Under the pieces are notes generated by a model. That model saw only the letters and a program-made list of their open reading frames with translations, was not told the DNA's origin and searched no databases. 64,000 nt of DNA. Source: Crambe crambe. Taxonomy: Eukaryota > Porifera > Demospongiae > Poecilosclerida > Crambeidae. This document shows positions 21,901-32,657 of this stretch, one piece after another. The DNA is taken from contig OZ004586.1 of the NCBI GenBank assembly GCA_963924555.1, positions 6,344,501-6,408,500 of the forward strand. The letters are read 5' to 3'. The stretch's first letter is position 1. Each line of letters begins with the position of its first letter. Position numbers and translations under genes: made by a program.

Positions 21901-24900
21901 AGTGAACAAACATTGAAATTATGCTGCCTTAAATAATAATCCCTAAATCACTGCCTCCCACCAAGCTTTTCTGCTTGGTTTAGGCAGTGACGTAGGGATT
22001 ATTATTGAAGGCAGCATAATTTTTGATGTTTGTTCACAGAAACTGCTAGACACTTGTTTGTTTACTTTTTATATGACCTTTACTTACTGTATCAACTCAT
22101 TTTTAGTTAATATTTTTTTATTACTGACCTTTACTTATTACTCATGTTTTCACTGACATATCTCCAGCCGGCTGGCTTGCACATGTGCACATGACAGATG
22201 CACTCAATGTAAATGACATGGAGACCCACTCACATACATGAAGCTATAGCTACACACACTGCATACTCGGATATGTATTTTGTGCATTGTGTACTGTGAT
22301 ATTTCCTGAGATTTTAACTTTGTGGTGTTCATAATTTCCATTTCCTGCCTGAAGTTAAATGTTTCAGTACATGCACATTAATCATGTATGCTTAGTTTAC
22401 ACAGTGGTCATCTTCTTTTTCTTTTTCCTTTTTGAGTAAAGAGACAGCTGCATGCTATTTCTATTGCAAGATCGTAAGACTGCATGGATAGCAGACCCAA
22501 ACAAGGGGGAAAATAGTGTAGACTGTATAGTCATAGCATTCATTTTGCCTCACAGACCTGCATGATGTGCGTAATCCATTTTCTTTGCAGAACATTCCAT
22601 TCTTGTGTGTTATTATACGCATGCAAAAACAATGATCCAACCTCCTCTGTATACCTATAGTCAACACTGGGCTCACCCATAGTTGTCCAAAAGTGATGCA
22701 ATCATAATTACGTATGTCACAAAATATAGCTAAGTACAGAAGTTATACGTACGGCCATGATGGCATCAAAATTTCAAAGCTATAGAGTTTTGCCAGACTC
22801 TTTCCTTCATGAGGTGTGCTGACCCTTTACCTGACCCTTTACCTACAGGGAAGCCTTGTATGTAGCTGGTCTGGGGCAGGGAGGCATAAGAATAAATTTA
22901 TCCATGAACAAAATTGACACTTGATTGTGTATTTTAGCAATAATCATATGCTGCCCATACTACTGTACATAGCGAGCTACTAGCTACAAACATTATGGTA
23001 TTGCATGCCCTCTTCCTCTTCATGGTTGATACACATTTAAGTAGTTTAATGCTTCTCAGAGGGTCTGTTATTTAAGAGAGGTCCACTGAGGTCATGTGAC
23101 TCAAACACAGTGCTGAGGCACCAGACTTAACTTGTTCATTTATTATTACAGTGCAAATTACTTCGAATGATGCCAGTGGGAGAACTGAGAAAATGATAAT
23201 AAAAATGTGTGGATCTCAGGGAAGTAGTTTTCTTTCCTCAACTAATATCAGTGAGATATCCACATGTGTCTTCAGAAATGTAAGATTTACTTTTCCTATA
23301 GTGATGTTTAGTTATAGCTAGTTAGAATAAGTGAACTTTATTGGGACTAACGAAGTGAATTACAGAGGTATTGGGATTTCTAGCTAGCTAGCTATAATAA
23401 TATAATATAATAATAATAATATAATTACAAAGGCTTTACATTTCAACGGGCTTTCTAGCTAGCTAGCTAGAAAGCCCGTTGAAATACAACATAATGTGCA
23501 CAATGGATTAGTGCATGACACTGTTTTCCACACAACTTTCCATCCATATATTATAGGACTTAACTGTGATACACAAATTTCAAAACTTCCGTTCGTTTTA
23601 TCTACCTATATCCATCACGTCTCCACGAACAGTACTTATTTTCAGGTTAGTGCATAATTGGCAGTGCCAATTATTTCCTTATATTAAGCCTCAGTGTGCA
23701 CATACACAGTGAAGAAATGGTTTACTATATTATATGCACACACATAATCACTTCTCAAGATCACCTCGTACTGTCTCTTTGTTACAGCAAGCAAATACGT
23801 AAATCATGATTCATTAGCTATGCATAAGTATAATTTATTTCATATGCCTGTCTAAGTTTCTTTTGATTGCAGCATTGTTGTCCAACGAAGTGTTGTGAAA
23901 TATCAAAGCAGTGACATATTATCACTCATCAGTGATCAATACCAGGTCTTTAATTATTCTATAGATACGTATGAGATCAGCAGGAGATGTTCACACCATG
24001 AGAATAAAAAAATACATAACTAGTAAAGCAGACTGTAAATCTGCTTGAAGTTGCAATTTTTAACTGCAGGAAAGCAACAACCAACATCATGTGGTCACCT
24101 ACAAGAAAGCAGCAAGGAGAGTAGCACGAGGTAAATTCATGAGATAATATTGTGCAGAAATACTGATAATGTTATTACATGAATTTTGCAGTGCCTTTCT
24201 ATGGTAATAGTTATTATCAGGTAGCGATTGGTCCTTGGTGTAGAGGTATTATCGCTAAGAATACTTGCATAAAAAATTAAATTTCAAACGGATTTATCAA
24301 AGCATACATGGCATGTAATAATTCTATTTTGAATATAATATTCTAGCTATTTGGGTCTGTCAGATTTGGTACCTTCTTACAGCTGTTCCTGAGAACAGAT
24401 ACTTTCTGGTAGCTACCGGAAATACCATCTCAAGAGTTAGTCTTGATGGACTGCGATACCAAGTCCTTGTCAGCAATCTTTCAAGTGCAGTTGCTGTGGA
24501 TTATGATTATAGGTACACATCAAATAATTAATCCTAGGCAAGCAACTGACCACACCTATTATCAACAGAAGAAATTTCTTCATTGACAGATTTGAACTTT
24601 AGCTACTCTTTTTACTTATGGTAGGAATGGCTTCATATTCTGGACAGATACTTCTAGTGGTTTTATTATGAGATCAAATTTAGATGGATCATCTGTGCTA
24701 AGAGTGCTAAGAGGATTAATCAGACCAGGTTAGTCATGAGATAAGTCAAATCCCTATCTTGCCCAGGTGCATAAGTTTATTTTATACAGAGAATGCATAG
24801 TGATATCCTAAACCACATTACATGATTTCCCCATACAGTATAAAATAATCTAACTATTGAAAATTTTAGATGGCCTTGCCTTCAATTGGCTGACGAATAG

Positions 24901-27900
24901 GCTATACTTCACAGATGCACTAGCATCTATTGTGGGTGTGGTCGACTTTGTTACATTGAATGCCATTATTCTTTTCACAACTGGAGCAAATACACGACCT
25001 CGTGCTATAGTTTTGGATCCATTTGCTGGGTAACTCAGGATGTATGTCAGTGTTAAAATATTGATATAATCCTGTTTCATAGTTTAATGTACTTTACTGA
25101 CTTGGGCAGTGTGGGACGCATCGAGAAAGCATCACTGACTGGAGCAAATAGAACTGTCATCCACAACACCAGCCTAGTCTGGCCCAATGCCCTCACCCTG
25201 GACATTCCAACACAGACTCTCTACTGGGCAGATGCTAGTCTGGACAAAGTGGAAAAGTCTAATGTGGATGGACGAAACAGAGTTCTACTGGCTCAGCTAG
25301 GAATTGTCCATCCATTTGGCATTGTGTTTGCCAACAATACACTGTATTTCACTGATAGTTCAGACAACACCATCAGATACGTTAGTGCCAATGGAGGAGT
25401 TGTGAGGAGTCTGCACTCTGTGACTGCATACTCCAGGAGGACCAACTCAACGATATTTGGGATTCAAATTGTTGGACCCTATGAACAAGTTGCAAGTTAG
25501 TAGTCATGAAATTGAGTTGTAATCTCTATAGTGCACAACCAAGGATCCTAAAGAGTATGCTCATAGTAACTTTCACTACTTTGTAGATAATGGGATGATA
25601 ATTCCTGTGACACCTAGCTACATATCGGAATCCTTTGTGTACACTGTAGCTATAGCTATGTAGTATTAATATAGAGTGTATATTTTGCAATGCCGTTGGT
25701 CCTTGGTGTAGAGATATTATAGCTAAGAATACATGCATAAAAAATTAAGTTTCGAACAAAGCATGCGTGGCATATGTAAAATATAACATTCTAGCTGTTT
25801 GGCTATTAGGGTCTGTCAGATTTGGTACCTTCTTACAGCTGTTCCTGAGAACAGATACTTTCTGGTAGCTACCGGAAATACCATCTCAAGAGTTAGTCTT
25901 GATGGACTGCGATACCAAGTCCTTGTCAGCAATCTTTCAAATGCAGTTGCTGTGGATTATGATTATAGGTACACATCAAATAATTAATCCTAGGCAAGCA
26001 ACTGACCACACCTATTATCAACAGAAGAAATTTCTTCATTGACAGATTTGAACTTTAGCTACTCTTTTTACTTATGGTAGGAATGGCTTCATATTCTGGA
26101 CAGATACTTCTAGTGGTTTTATTATGAGATCAAATTTAGATGGATCATCTGTGCTAAGAGTGCTAAGAGGATTAATCAGACCAGGTTAGTCATGAGATAA
26201 GTCAGATCCCTATCTTGCCCAGGTGCATAAGTTTATTTTATACAGAGAATGCATAGTGATATCCTAAACCACATTACATGATTTCCCCATACAGTATAAA
26301 ATAATCTAACTATTGAAAATTTTAGATGGCCTTGCCTTCAATTGGCTGACGAATAGGCTATACTTCACAGATGCAAGAGCATCTATTGTGGGTGTGCTTG
26401 ACTTTGTTGCATTAAATGTCACAATTCTTTTCACGACTGGAGCAAATACACGACCTCGTGCTATAGTTTTGGATCCATTTGCTGGGTAACTCAGGATGTA
26501 TGTCAGTGTTAAAATATTGATATAATCCTGTTTCATAGTTTGATGTACTTTACTGACTTGGGCAGTGTGGGACGCATCGAGAAAGCATCACTGACTGGAG
26601 CAAATCGGACTGTCATCCACAACACCAGCCTAGTCTGGCCCAATGCCCTCACCCTGGATATTCCAACACAGACACTCTACTGGGCAGATGCTAGTCTGGA
26701 CAAAGTGGAGAAGTCTAATGTGGATGGACGAAACAGAGTTCTACTGGCTCAGCAAGGAGTTGTCCATCCATTTGGCATTGTGTTTGCCAACAATACCCTG
26801 TATTTCACTGATAGGTCAGACAACACCATCAGATACCTTAGTACCAGTGGAGGAGTTGTGAGGAGTCTGCACTCTGTGACTGCATACTCCAGCTCAACGA
26901 TATTTGGAATTCAAATTGTTGGACCCAATGAACAAGTTACAAGTTAGTAGTCATAAGTTATAATCTCTATAGTGTACAACCAAGGATCCTAAAGAGTATG
27001 CTTACAGTAACTTTCACTACTTTGTGCATTTGTTCATCCAGTCCCTGTAATGCTAATGCTTCTTGTACTGATTCTGATAATTTTATCTGTACCTGTAATA
27101 GCGGATTCTCAGGAGATGGGTTAACTTGCCAAGGTATTTTAGCTATAGGTGATGAAAAAAGGACACTCATAACATATAATAATTTTACCTGATCAATGAA
27201 TAATTCTATGACACCTACATATCCTTTATAGCTATAATATTCATATAGAGTGTATGTATATTCGATCAAATCCAACTGAAATTATAATTTGCCATGCTGT
27301 TGAAGTGCACCTTCAATGAGAAACAAGATTTAGCTTTGAAGTGCAGTTCTACTGACTTTATGATTACTATTTTCATTTTGTTGTTTCGTTTTGTTTGGCA
27401 TTTTTAAAAACAGAATTAGCATCCAAAGAGCCATAGTAGTGGAATGCAGAATCTGCTCAAGCACACTAAACACTTTGATTAATGTGTTCTCACTTATATC
27501 ATCCAGACATCAATGAATGCGATTTCATGCATCCTTGCAATGGCAATGCCACATGTACTGATACACTGGGTTCCTTCATTTGCACATGCAACAATGGATT
27601 CACAGGAGATGGAGTGACTTGTCAAAGTAAACACATTCTTGCTTCTTGTTGTGACTAATTTTTTATCTTTCCAACTTTGGCAGATATTAATGAGTGTGAA
27701 ATCATGAGTCCTTGTAGCATCAATGCTGTGTGTATTGACACTCATGGTTCATACACTTGTTCCTGCAATGCTGGATATAGAGAAAATGGATTCACTTGTG
27801 AAAGTAATACTATTCATATATACAGTATAGTACAGTGTAACTCTGATCAGAAGTCAGATCTTTAATTTTGTTGTAGACATCAATGAGTGTGACTCCATTC

Positions 27901-28336
27901 ATCCTTGCAATGGCAATGCCAATTGTACTGATACATTGGGTTCCTTCATCTGCACATGCAACAGTGGATTCACAGGAGATGGATTGACCTGTCAAAGTAT
28001 TACTTTCAGTTACATTGTTATTTCATGCTTGAATCTTTCATAATGTATTATTACAGTAGCTAGCTATATATTGTTGTTTTTTTCCCCCTCTCTATAGGTA
28101 GGGAACTTCAAAGTAACTCGGCATTTGTGACTACCATTTCTTCAGCATCTGTGTTGGCAATAGTGGTTGTCATCCTGGCTCTATGTGTGATCTTGGTGGT
28201 TGCATTCTTGGTAGTCAGGAATTGCAGAAGAGTGTTCGTTCCTAATAATGATAACACCTTTCAAAATCTTGATGGGCTCACGATGAAGAATGATGCATAT
28301 GTAACCACAAATGAAGAAATGAAGCCATTACCCTGA
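18941..28336 (+). CDS. LRP-like YWTD-propeller/EGF receptor, copy 2 (complete)
   Basis: Eighteen exons: 18,941-19,262; 23,152-23,279; 23,557-23,645; 23,873-23,945; 24,070-24,130; 24,383-24,512; 24,625-24,728; 24,870-25,029; 25,083-25,495; 25,839-25,968; 26,081-26,184; 26,326-26,485; 26,539-26,942; 27,008-27,133; 27,507-27,626; 27,684-27,803; 27,877-27,996; 28,098-28,336. All phases join, giving 1,000 codons. Order: signal peptide (MMEVKLLLTLFMLSTPTFS), an N-terminal domain of about 200 residues I do not recognise, two six-bladed YWTD propellers, four EGF modules (three with xINEC calcium-binding starts), a membrane segment (SVLAIVVVILALCVILVVAF) and a 40-residue tail with NDAYVTTNEEM. LDLR class B propellers followed by EGF typify LRP/nidogen-type ligand receptors. 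No LDLR class A repeats are seen. Exon borders are my prediction. Confidence 0.88.
19386..19431. repeat. Poly-G tract in receptor intron 1 (copy 2)
   Basis: About 27 G with one A, then GGGGGAGGGAGG steps, 120 bp downstream of exon 1. It matches the window start. G-quadruplex potential. Confidence 0.9.
20456..21318 (-). pseudogene. Antisense remnant of a mobile-element-like protein, intron 1 of copy 2
   Basis: Counterpart of 1,053-1,914. The middle piece (20,775-21,038) is open here and reads ERGDDWARILHIHDMHAADA. The 20,456-20,741 piece has QRFKEYFGNKIIQTEI then VTFRNKAREVLYDFYSQ in overlapping frames, so at least one frameshift separates parts of the same protein. Function unknown. The same lesion pattern in both copies means decay preceded the tandem duplication. 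Confidence 0.4.
21897..22051. mobile_element. Foldback MITE, copy 2
   Basis: Same element as 2,312-2,475, but the left arm has lost about 8 bp (AGTCTAGTGAACAAACAT instead of the version with CAGTTTCT) while the right arm is intact. The hairpin is therefore asymmetric in this copy. Confidence 0.85.
23440..23485. repeat. Palindrome in a receptor intron (copy 2)
   Basis: CATTTCAACGGGCTTTC, a TAGCTAGC-repeat centre, then the complementary arm GAAAGCCCGTTGAAAT. Central pairing is perfect here, and the mismatch seen in copy 1 is absent. Confidence 0.85.
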
Positions 28337-28339
28337 AAA

Positions 28340-29298
28340 ATGTTATTGTTCTCCCCTTTCATGTTTATACTGAACATCATTAGTTATTATACTTTTGTGT
28401 TTATCCTGTTAGCTATCAATAATTAATTAATGCAATTACGATAATTGGTTTAAAGGGTTTTAATAGCCTTTTGGACTAACTAAAGTGATACAATGACTGT
28501 AATTGAATTTTTGTCATCAGTTATTATTATGCATAGTGTGGGAATCTTAAAAATATTTCTATAGGTAGCTATCTCTGAGAGAATAATAGGTAACCAGCAT
28601 GAGAATCTGAGAATAGAATCCTTGTTTCTTGTGAATCCCATTGGATCCATTTCTACAGTGACCATGTGAGTGACAATCAGTTTGGTCACTTCAGAAGAGA
28701 AACTTGCAAGGGATGTGGTCAGGTGTCTTGGACATGTGGGTGGAGTGTGGGTGGAGTGAGGAGGGTGGAGTGAGGAGGGAGTGAGTGGATGGATCGGATA
28801 GGTGGTGAGTGGTATTTGTAGTTGTCATCAAACTACTGAGTGGGGAGAGGGACTGTCTCCAAGTGAGGAGGTCAGAGTTCTGAACCCTGTCCTGACGACT
28901 CTTTAGCTTTGTCTTCCTTAGACTGGCTTGGTTTTCTCTTCCGATGACACACCCTCTCCTGGTGAGTCATAATATGATTTGATGGTTGGCACGTGGGGGT
29001 GGAATGTCCTCATTATCACTGCTATCAGAAATCTCACAGTTGAATGGGGGTGTGCTGTGTGATGGGGAAACCCGAATGATGCTTCATCTTGTCATTCTGT
29101 CTCACCTGTCTGGAAATAGAAAACAAGTAATGAGAATCACTGTCTTGGTTCTTTTTCTTCCCACCTAGGAAGAAGATCTTAGCTTCTACTCTTGGAATGG
29201 TGATGTAGCCTAAACCCTTCTTACAAATGAGGTCATAGCATGAATCCTGATCAAGAGGTTTGAAAGGGAGTATAGTTACCATTAACACACTCTCTCAC
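28340..29298. other. 3' flank of receptor copy 2 with antisense remnants
   Basis: Aligns with 11,998-13,345. Minus-strand fragments (SDSSDNEDIPPPRANHQ near 29,000; IVTHMVTVEMDPMG near 28,650) look coding but are interrupted. A G-rich imperfect tandem (GTGGGTGGAGTG units) at about 28,735-28,800 disrupts the frame that is open in copy 1. No intact gene. Confidence 0.4.
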
Positions 29299-29405
29299 CT
29301 CGTCAGTTTCAACTCCTTTGCTTCCAATTGACTCTTGCAGGACTTGAGTTCCTTGTAGAGCTTCTCTGCCATCTTCAACTTCTGCTCATACATGACTCGG
29401 ATGTC
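29299..29405 (-). pseudogene. Isolated coiled-coil exon, weakly like the MAP3K12/13 zipper region
   Basis: A minus-strand frame reads VMYEQKLKMAEKLYKELKSC and continues KSQLEAKELKLTR up to a clean donor (AG|GTGAGAG). The heptad pattern and residues resemble the segment after the kinase domain in DLK/LZK-type kinases (from general familiarity, not a search). No kinase exon is visible upstream on this strand, and copy 1 has lost most of this exon. Most likely the stranded 3' part of a convergent gene. Low certainty on the family. Confidence 0.35.
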
Positions 29406-29589
29406 TTGAGTTCATTCACTGATCTTTGCACTCATCAACCTTCGTGCGCCCATACCTATTTGATCCTAACACACAGCACCAACTGAATGGAGGAAGACTC
29501 TTGACTGATAACCTCCTCTCCCAGAAGTGATATTTGCTTTCACAGAAGCAGGTCTGGATGAGATCAAGAGACAGAATATGCATATCCAT

Positions 29590-30216
29590 TATCATGTTCC
29601 TGATGGAGTGTAGTTGTGACCCTGAGAGTAGAAATGATGAGCATGCCACCCCCCTACATCTAGCTGCAATAGTAAAGTAGCTATGTGAAGACATGAGGTG
29701 TGATCGCTCCTCTCTGTAGGAACAAGTGGAACAACATGCCGTTTCACAATGCAGCCCTTGATGGACAAGGTGATGTTTGTGACTATTTAATAAACATTTT
29801 GCAGTGCAATTCTAATGCTCCTTGTCAGTATGGAAGACGACCACTTCACCATGCTTTGCAAGAAGGTCACCTCCACCTCATCAACAATCTCATAGAGAAT
29901 CATGCCTGCGATCCCAATTCTCTGGATGACAGGAATTCTACACCTTACATATTGCATCCGGGAAAGGACACCTATCCCCATCCAATATCTAACTCAAGTC
30001 AAAGGATTCGAAGTAGTCAAAGACAAGAAGAATGGCATTGCAGTCCACTGGGCTGCAAAGTACAGTCAGATCAGCTCACAATTAGCTATCAAGTATTTCA
30101 TTGAATATCTCGATTTTTCCACAAGCATCAGAAATATATTTAACAAGACTCCACTACAGCTGGCCCAAGCAGAGGGTCACAGTGAAGTGGTGGATTATTT
30201 CCACTCACACTGTTAG
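29590..30216 (+). pseudogene. Ankyrin-repeat gene fragment, frameshifted
   Basis: At least four ankyrin-type repeats are spread over different frames: DEHATPLHLAA near 29,640 followed by an in-frame stop; YGRRPLHHALQEGHLHLINN in the frame from 29,700; TLHIASGKGHL near 29,945 in a shifted frame; then GIAVHWAA and TPLQLAQAEGHSEVVDYF in a third frame ending at 30,216. Reading all repeats needs at least two indels near 29,940-30,000 and bypass of a stop. Short introns could explain part of this, but I see no good splice pairs. Probably a dead fragment. Confidence 0.65.
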
Positions 30217-30374
30217 TCTCCTTCATAACTATGCTCTTATTCATTTTGTAATAATTTTGGTTTCCCTCACTCACATCATCAGTTCACTTACACTTTTTGT
30301 TTCACTTCTCATATTCTAATTGTGTTTGTATAGCTAATTATAATTATTTCAGTATAAAGTACCAAAAATGCACA

Positions 30375-30766
30375 TGGACCTAAATTCCTTTGATGTGGTT
30401 ATACCTCATGGACATGTTCTCAAAGAAACTCCAAACAATGCCAGTCATGGAATATATCTTAGATTTGGCATTACAGAGCCACCTGGAGTGAAATGGAGAG
30501 ATATCAGTAGAACTAACTCTCCACTGCAATAATAGGTAAAGGGTTTCAATATTAATATCACCAAACAAGTTAACTTACTGTCGTCCTTTCTTTCTGGGCT
30601 CTGCACATGTCGAATGTGCACAGGAATGGTCAAACTGGTTGAATTTGTTGGCTCAGTTGATGATTATGGCCCACTATTCTCAACTGCAATACCAGTGAGA
30701 AGACTTGGAGGTTGCTATGGCGTGAGCTCCTGCCAGCTGTTGGAGTGTACTATTTGTGGTGTGTAG
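30375..30766 (+). other. Two possible short exons of unknown identity
   Basis: About 30,375-30,535 is open from ATG and reads LNSFDVVIPHGHVLKE then ITEPPGVKWRDI before a stop. About 30,628-30,766 follows a CAG and reads GMVKLVEFVGSVDDYGP before a stop. Both look compositionally coding but are short and unlinked. No family recognised. Confidence 0.2.
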
Positions 30767-31050
30767 CTATGTGAGCATATTCCCTGAAACAAAGAGATCA
30801 GTCTTGTGGGTAGGTCCAGGGGAACTCCTTTCATTAGTTGGTGGGGTGGATGACTGGATACAGTCGTACTCATCACAGTTACATTCTTATAGCTAAATCA
30901 GTTCTACTGGAATCAATTTGATTGGAATGGATTTTCGGAAGTTAGATTGGTGGATTAGTCCTGGTATAACTAACTCTCCACTCCAATAATAGGTAAGGGT
31001 TCCAATATTAATACTACCAAACAAGTTCTCTTACTGTCGTCCTTTCTTTG
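30511..31050. repeat. Dispersed direct repeat of about 85 bp
   Basis: The segment 30,511-30,596 (CTAACTCTCCACTGCAATAA onward) recurs at 30,966-31,043 with a few changes, both ending in ACTGTCGTCCTTTCTTT. The copies are about 455 bp apart. Purpose unknown. Confidence 0.75.
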
Positions 31051-31600
31051 TGGAATCTTTTGGAAAGTTCTTGCTGCATGCTAAGTACGTATAGCTGTTA
31101 AATGCAAGGCATCATGCATGTCATTAGGCTATGTGCATGCCCAGAGCAGACTGAATCATGAAAATTAGTTAACATACAGAAGTCCAATGATACACTTGAG
31201 TAATAACAAAAATAATTGCATCACTATGATCATATTATTATATCCACATAAACAATAATCTCATCACACAGGGTTAAAATTGTAATACAGGAATAAGCCT
31301 GCTCTATGAGTACAAGACACATTAAGGACAACATAATTATTTTATGCAATAAGTACACAACTCAATCAAGTCTGCCACTATGACTATGACTTATACTATA
31401 GCTAGCCAAACTAATCATGTTAACATAACTGCGACATTGAAGATAATAATAAGTACTTGTTGCTGGGTTTCTATTAAAGGTACTGCTCCTGTGTATTATG
31501 GAACTGATGACAGAATTTTCAACAATACTAACTAGCTAGCTATAGCTAGTGTATTCTAAGTGATCACCTTCTTAAAGGACAAGATCCCTTCCCCAAGCTT
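31051..31600. other. Gene-free stretch
   Basis: AT-rich, with TAGCTA-type words. I see no frame, repeat or RNA gene worth calling. Confidence 0.4.
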
Positions 31601-32581
31601 GGGTGTACGTATATAAACGGTGGACTGAACTACTGGACTACTGGATTCACTAGAGAATCATTTGATAGTGCAGAGCAAGGCTTAAACGTGACTCTTGTCT
31701 GGCTATTTTACTTGAGACTTGCTAGCTCTGTGTACGTATATATCTGGTATAGCGTGCTATGTAAGAAATTCGAAGCACGCACAAGCTAGCCTGCTTTTTG
31801 CTTTTGCAGGGCGCTACACGGCTATGGCAGACCTTCCCAGAAGCAGACAACCTCCATTAAATGGAAGAGACAGAAATAGCTACCTTCTGGTGAGAAGCAA
31901 ATCACCTCCTTCACTGCATTGGTGACAGAAACAGTTTCAATCTGAGGGGGCACTCACTACATTAATAATTATTGTACATAAATAATTTATTATGATAATT
32001 CCTTTTCCTAATTTTACAAAATCAGCTGTATTGTGAATAATCAGTTTTGTCTTTGAACATGATATTTTTAAACAGTGTTTGTGTCATTAAAGCTAACTAT
32101 CTTATCAGAGGAGTGCCCCCCTGTGCCCCCGATTCTAGAAAACTGGGGGGGGGGGGGGCAAGTGCCCCCCTGGCCCCCCACTTCCAGCACCTATATGCAC
32201 TGAGATCATTTATGACTAGCTACGAATGTCTCAATTGTATGAACTTTTTTTAAAAAATGAATAATGCACTTTTTATTTCCTGACTGGATCTATTTTTTCA
32301 ACTGTAGATGTACAAATCCACTTCAACGCCGTGCAATAGCCATACGTAGCACCCTGCAAAAGAAATTTTGAAAAGCCTCAGGCTAGTTTGCGCACGCTTC
32401 AGATTTGAGTGCAGTGCGCTAGCAGACATGCAGAGCTGTCACGACGGTCAGTCACGAGTATATATCTATAGCTATAGACTCCAGTCATGTTTGAGCCTTG
32501 TTCTACAATAATGAGCGATTCTCTAGTGAGTCTAGTAATCCAGTCCAGTAGTCCATGGAGTCCACCGATTGTATGCACCCC
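31601..32581. repeat. Imperfect inverted repeat of about 980 bp
   Basis: The left arm (about 31,601-31,835) and right arm (about 32,315-32,581) are diverged inverted copies. Shared blocks include CGGTGGACT, CTACTGGA, CACTAGAGAATC, CAAGGCT-AAAC-TGACT, CTAGCCTG and TTTTGCAGGG-GCTAC. The spacer holds a run of G and C (about 32,117-32,180). Either a foldback element or an old inverted duplication. Each arm carries the same splice-acceptor-like TTTTGCAGGG. Confidence 0.7.
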
Positions 32582-32657
32582 ATTTGTTTATTTAGTTAGC
32601 CATAATTATTATTATTAAAGTATTTCGTGTTTGATAATCCCATGTAATCAACCTTAC

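Larger units (their letters stand above)
19385..29420. repeat. Tandem segmental duplication, copy 2
   Basis: Direct-orientation duplicate of 1-13,345, about 19.4 kb downstream. Alignable blocks include the poly-G tract, a 164-bp foldback, the antisense protein remnant, every receptor exon and the 3' flank. Copy 2 lacks the 2.96-kb block and the MITE of copy 1 but keeps the complete receptor tail. The first exon of the receptor (18,941-19,262) lies just upstream of the part shared with the window start. Confidence 0.95.
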
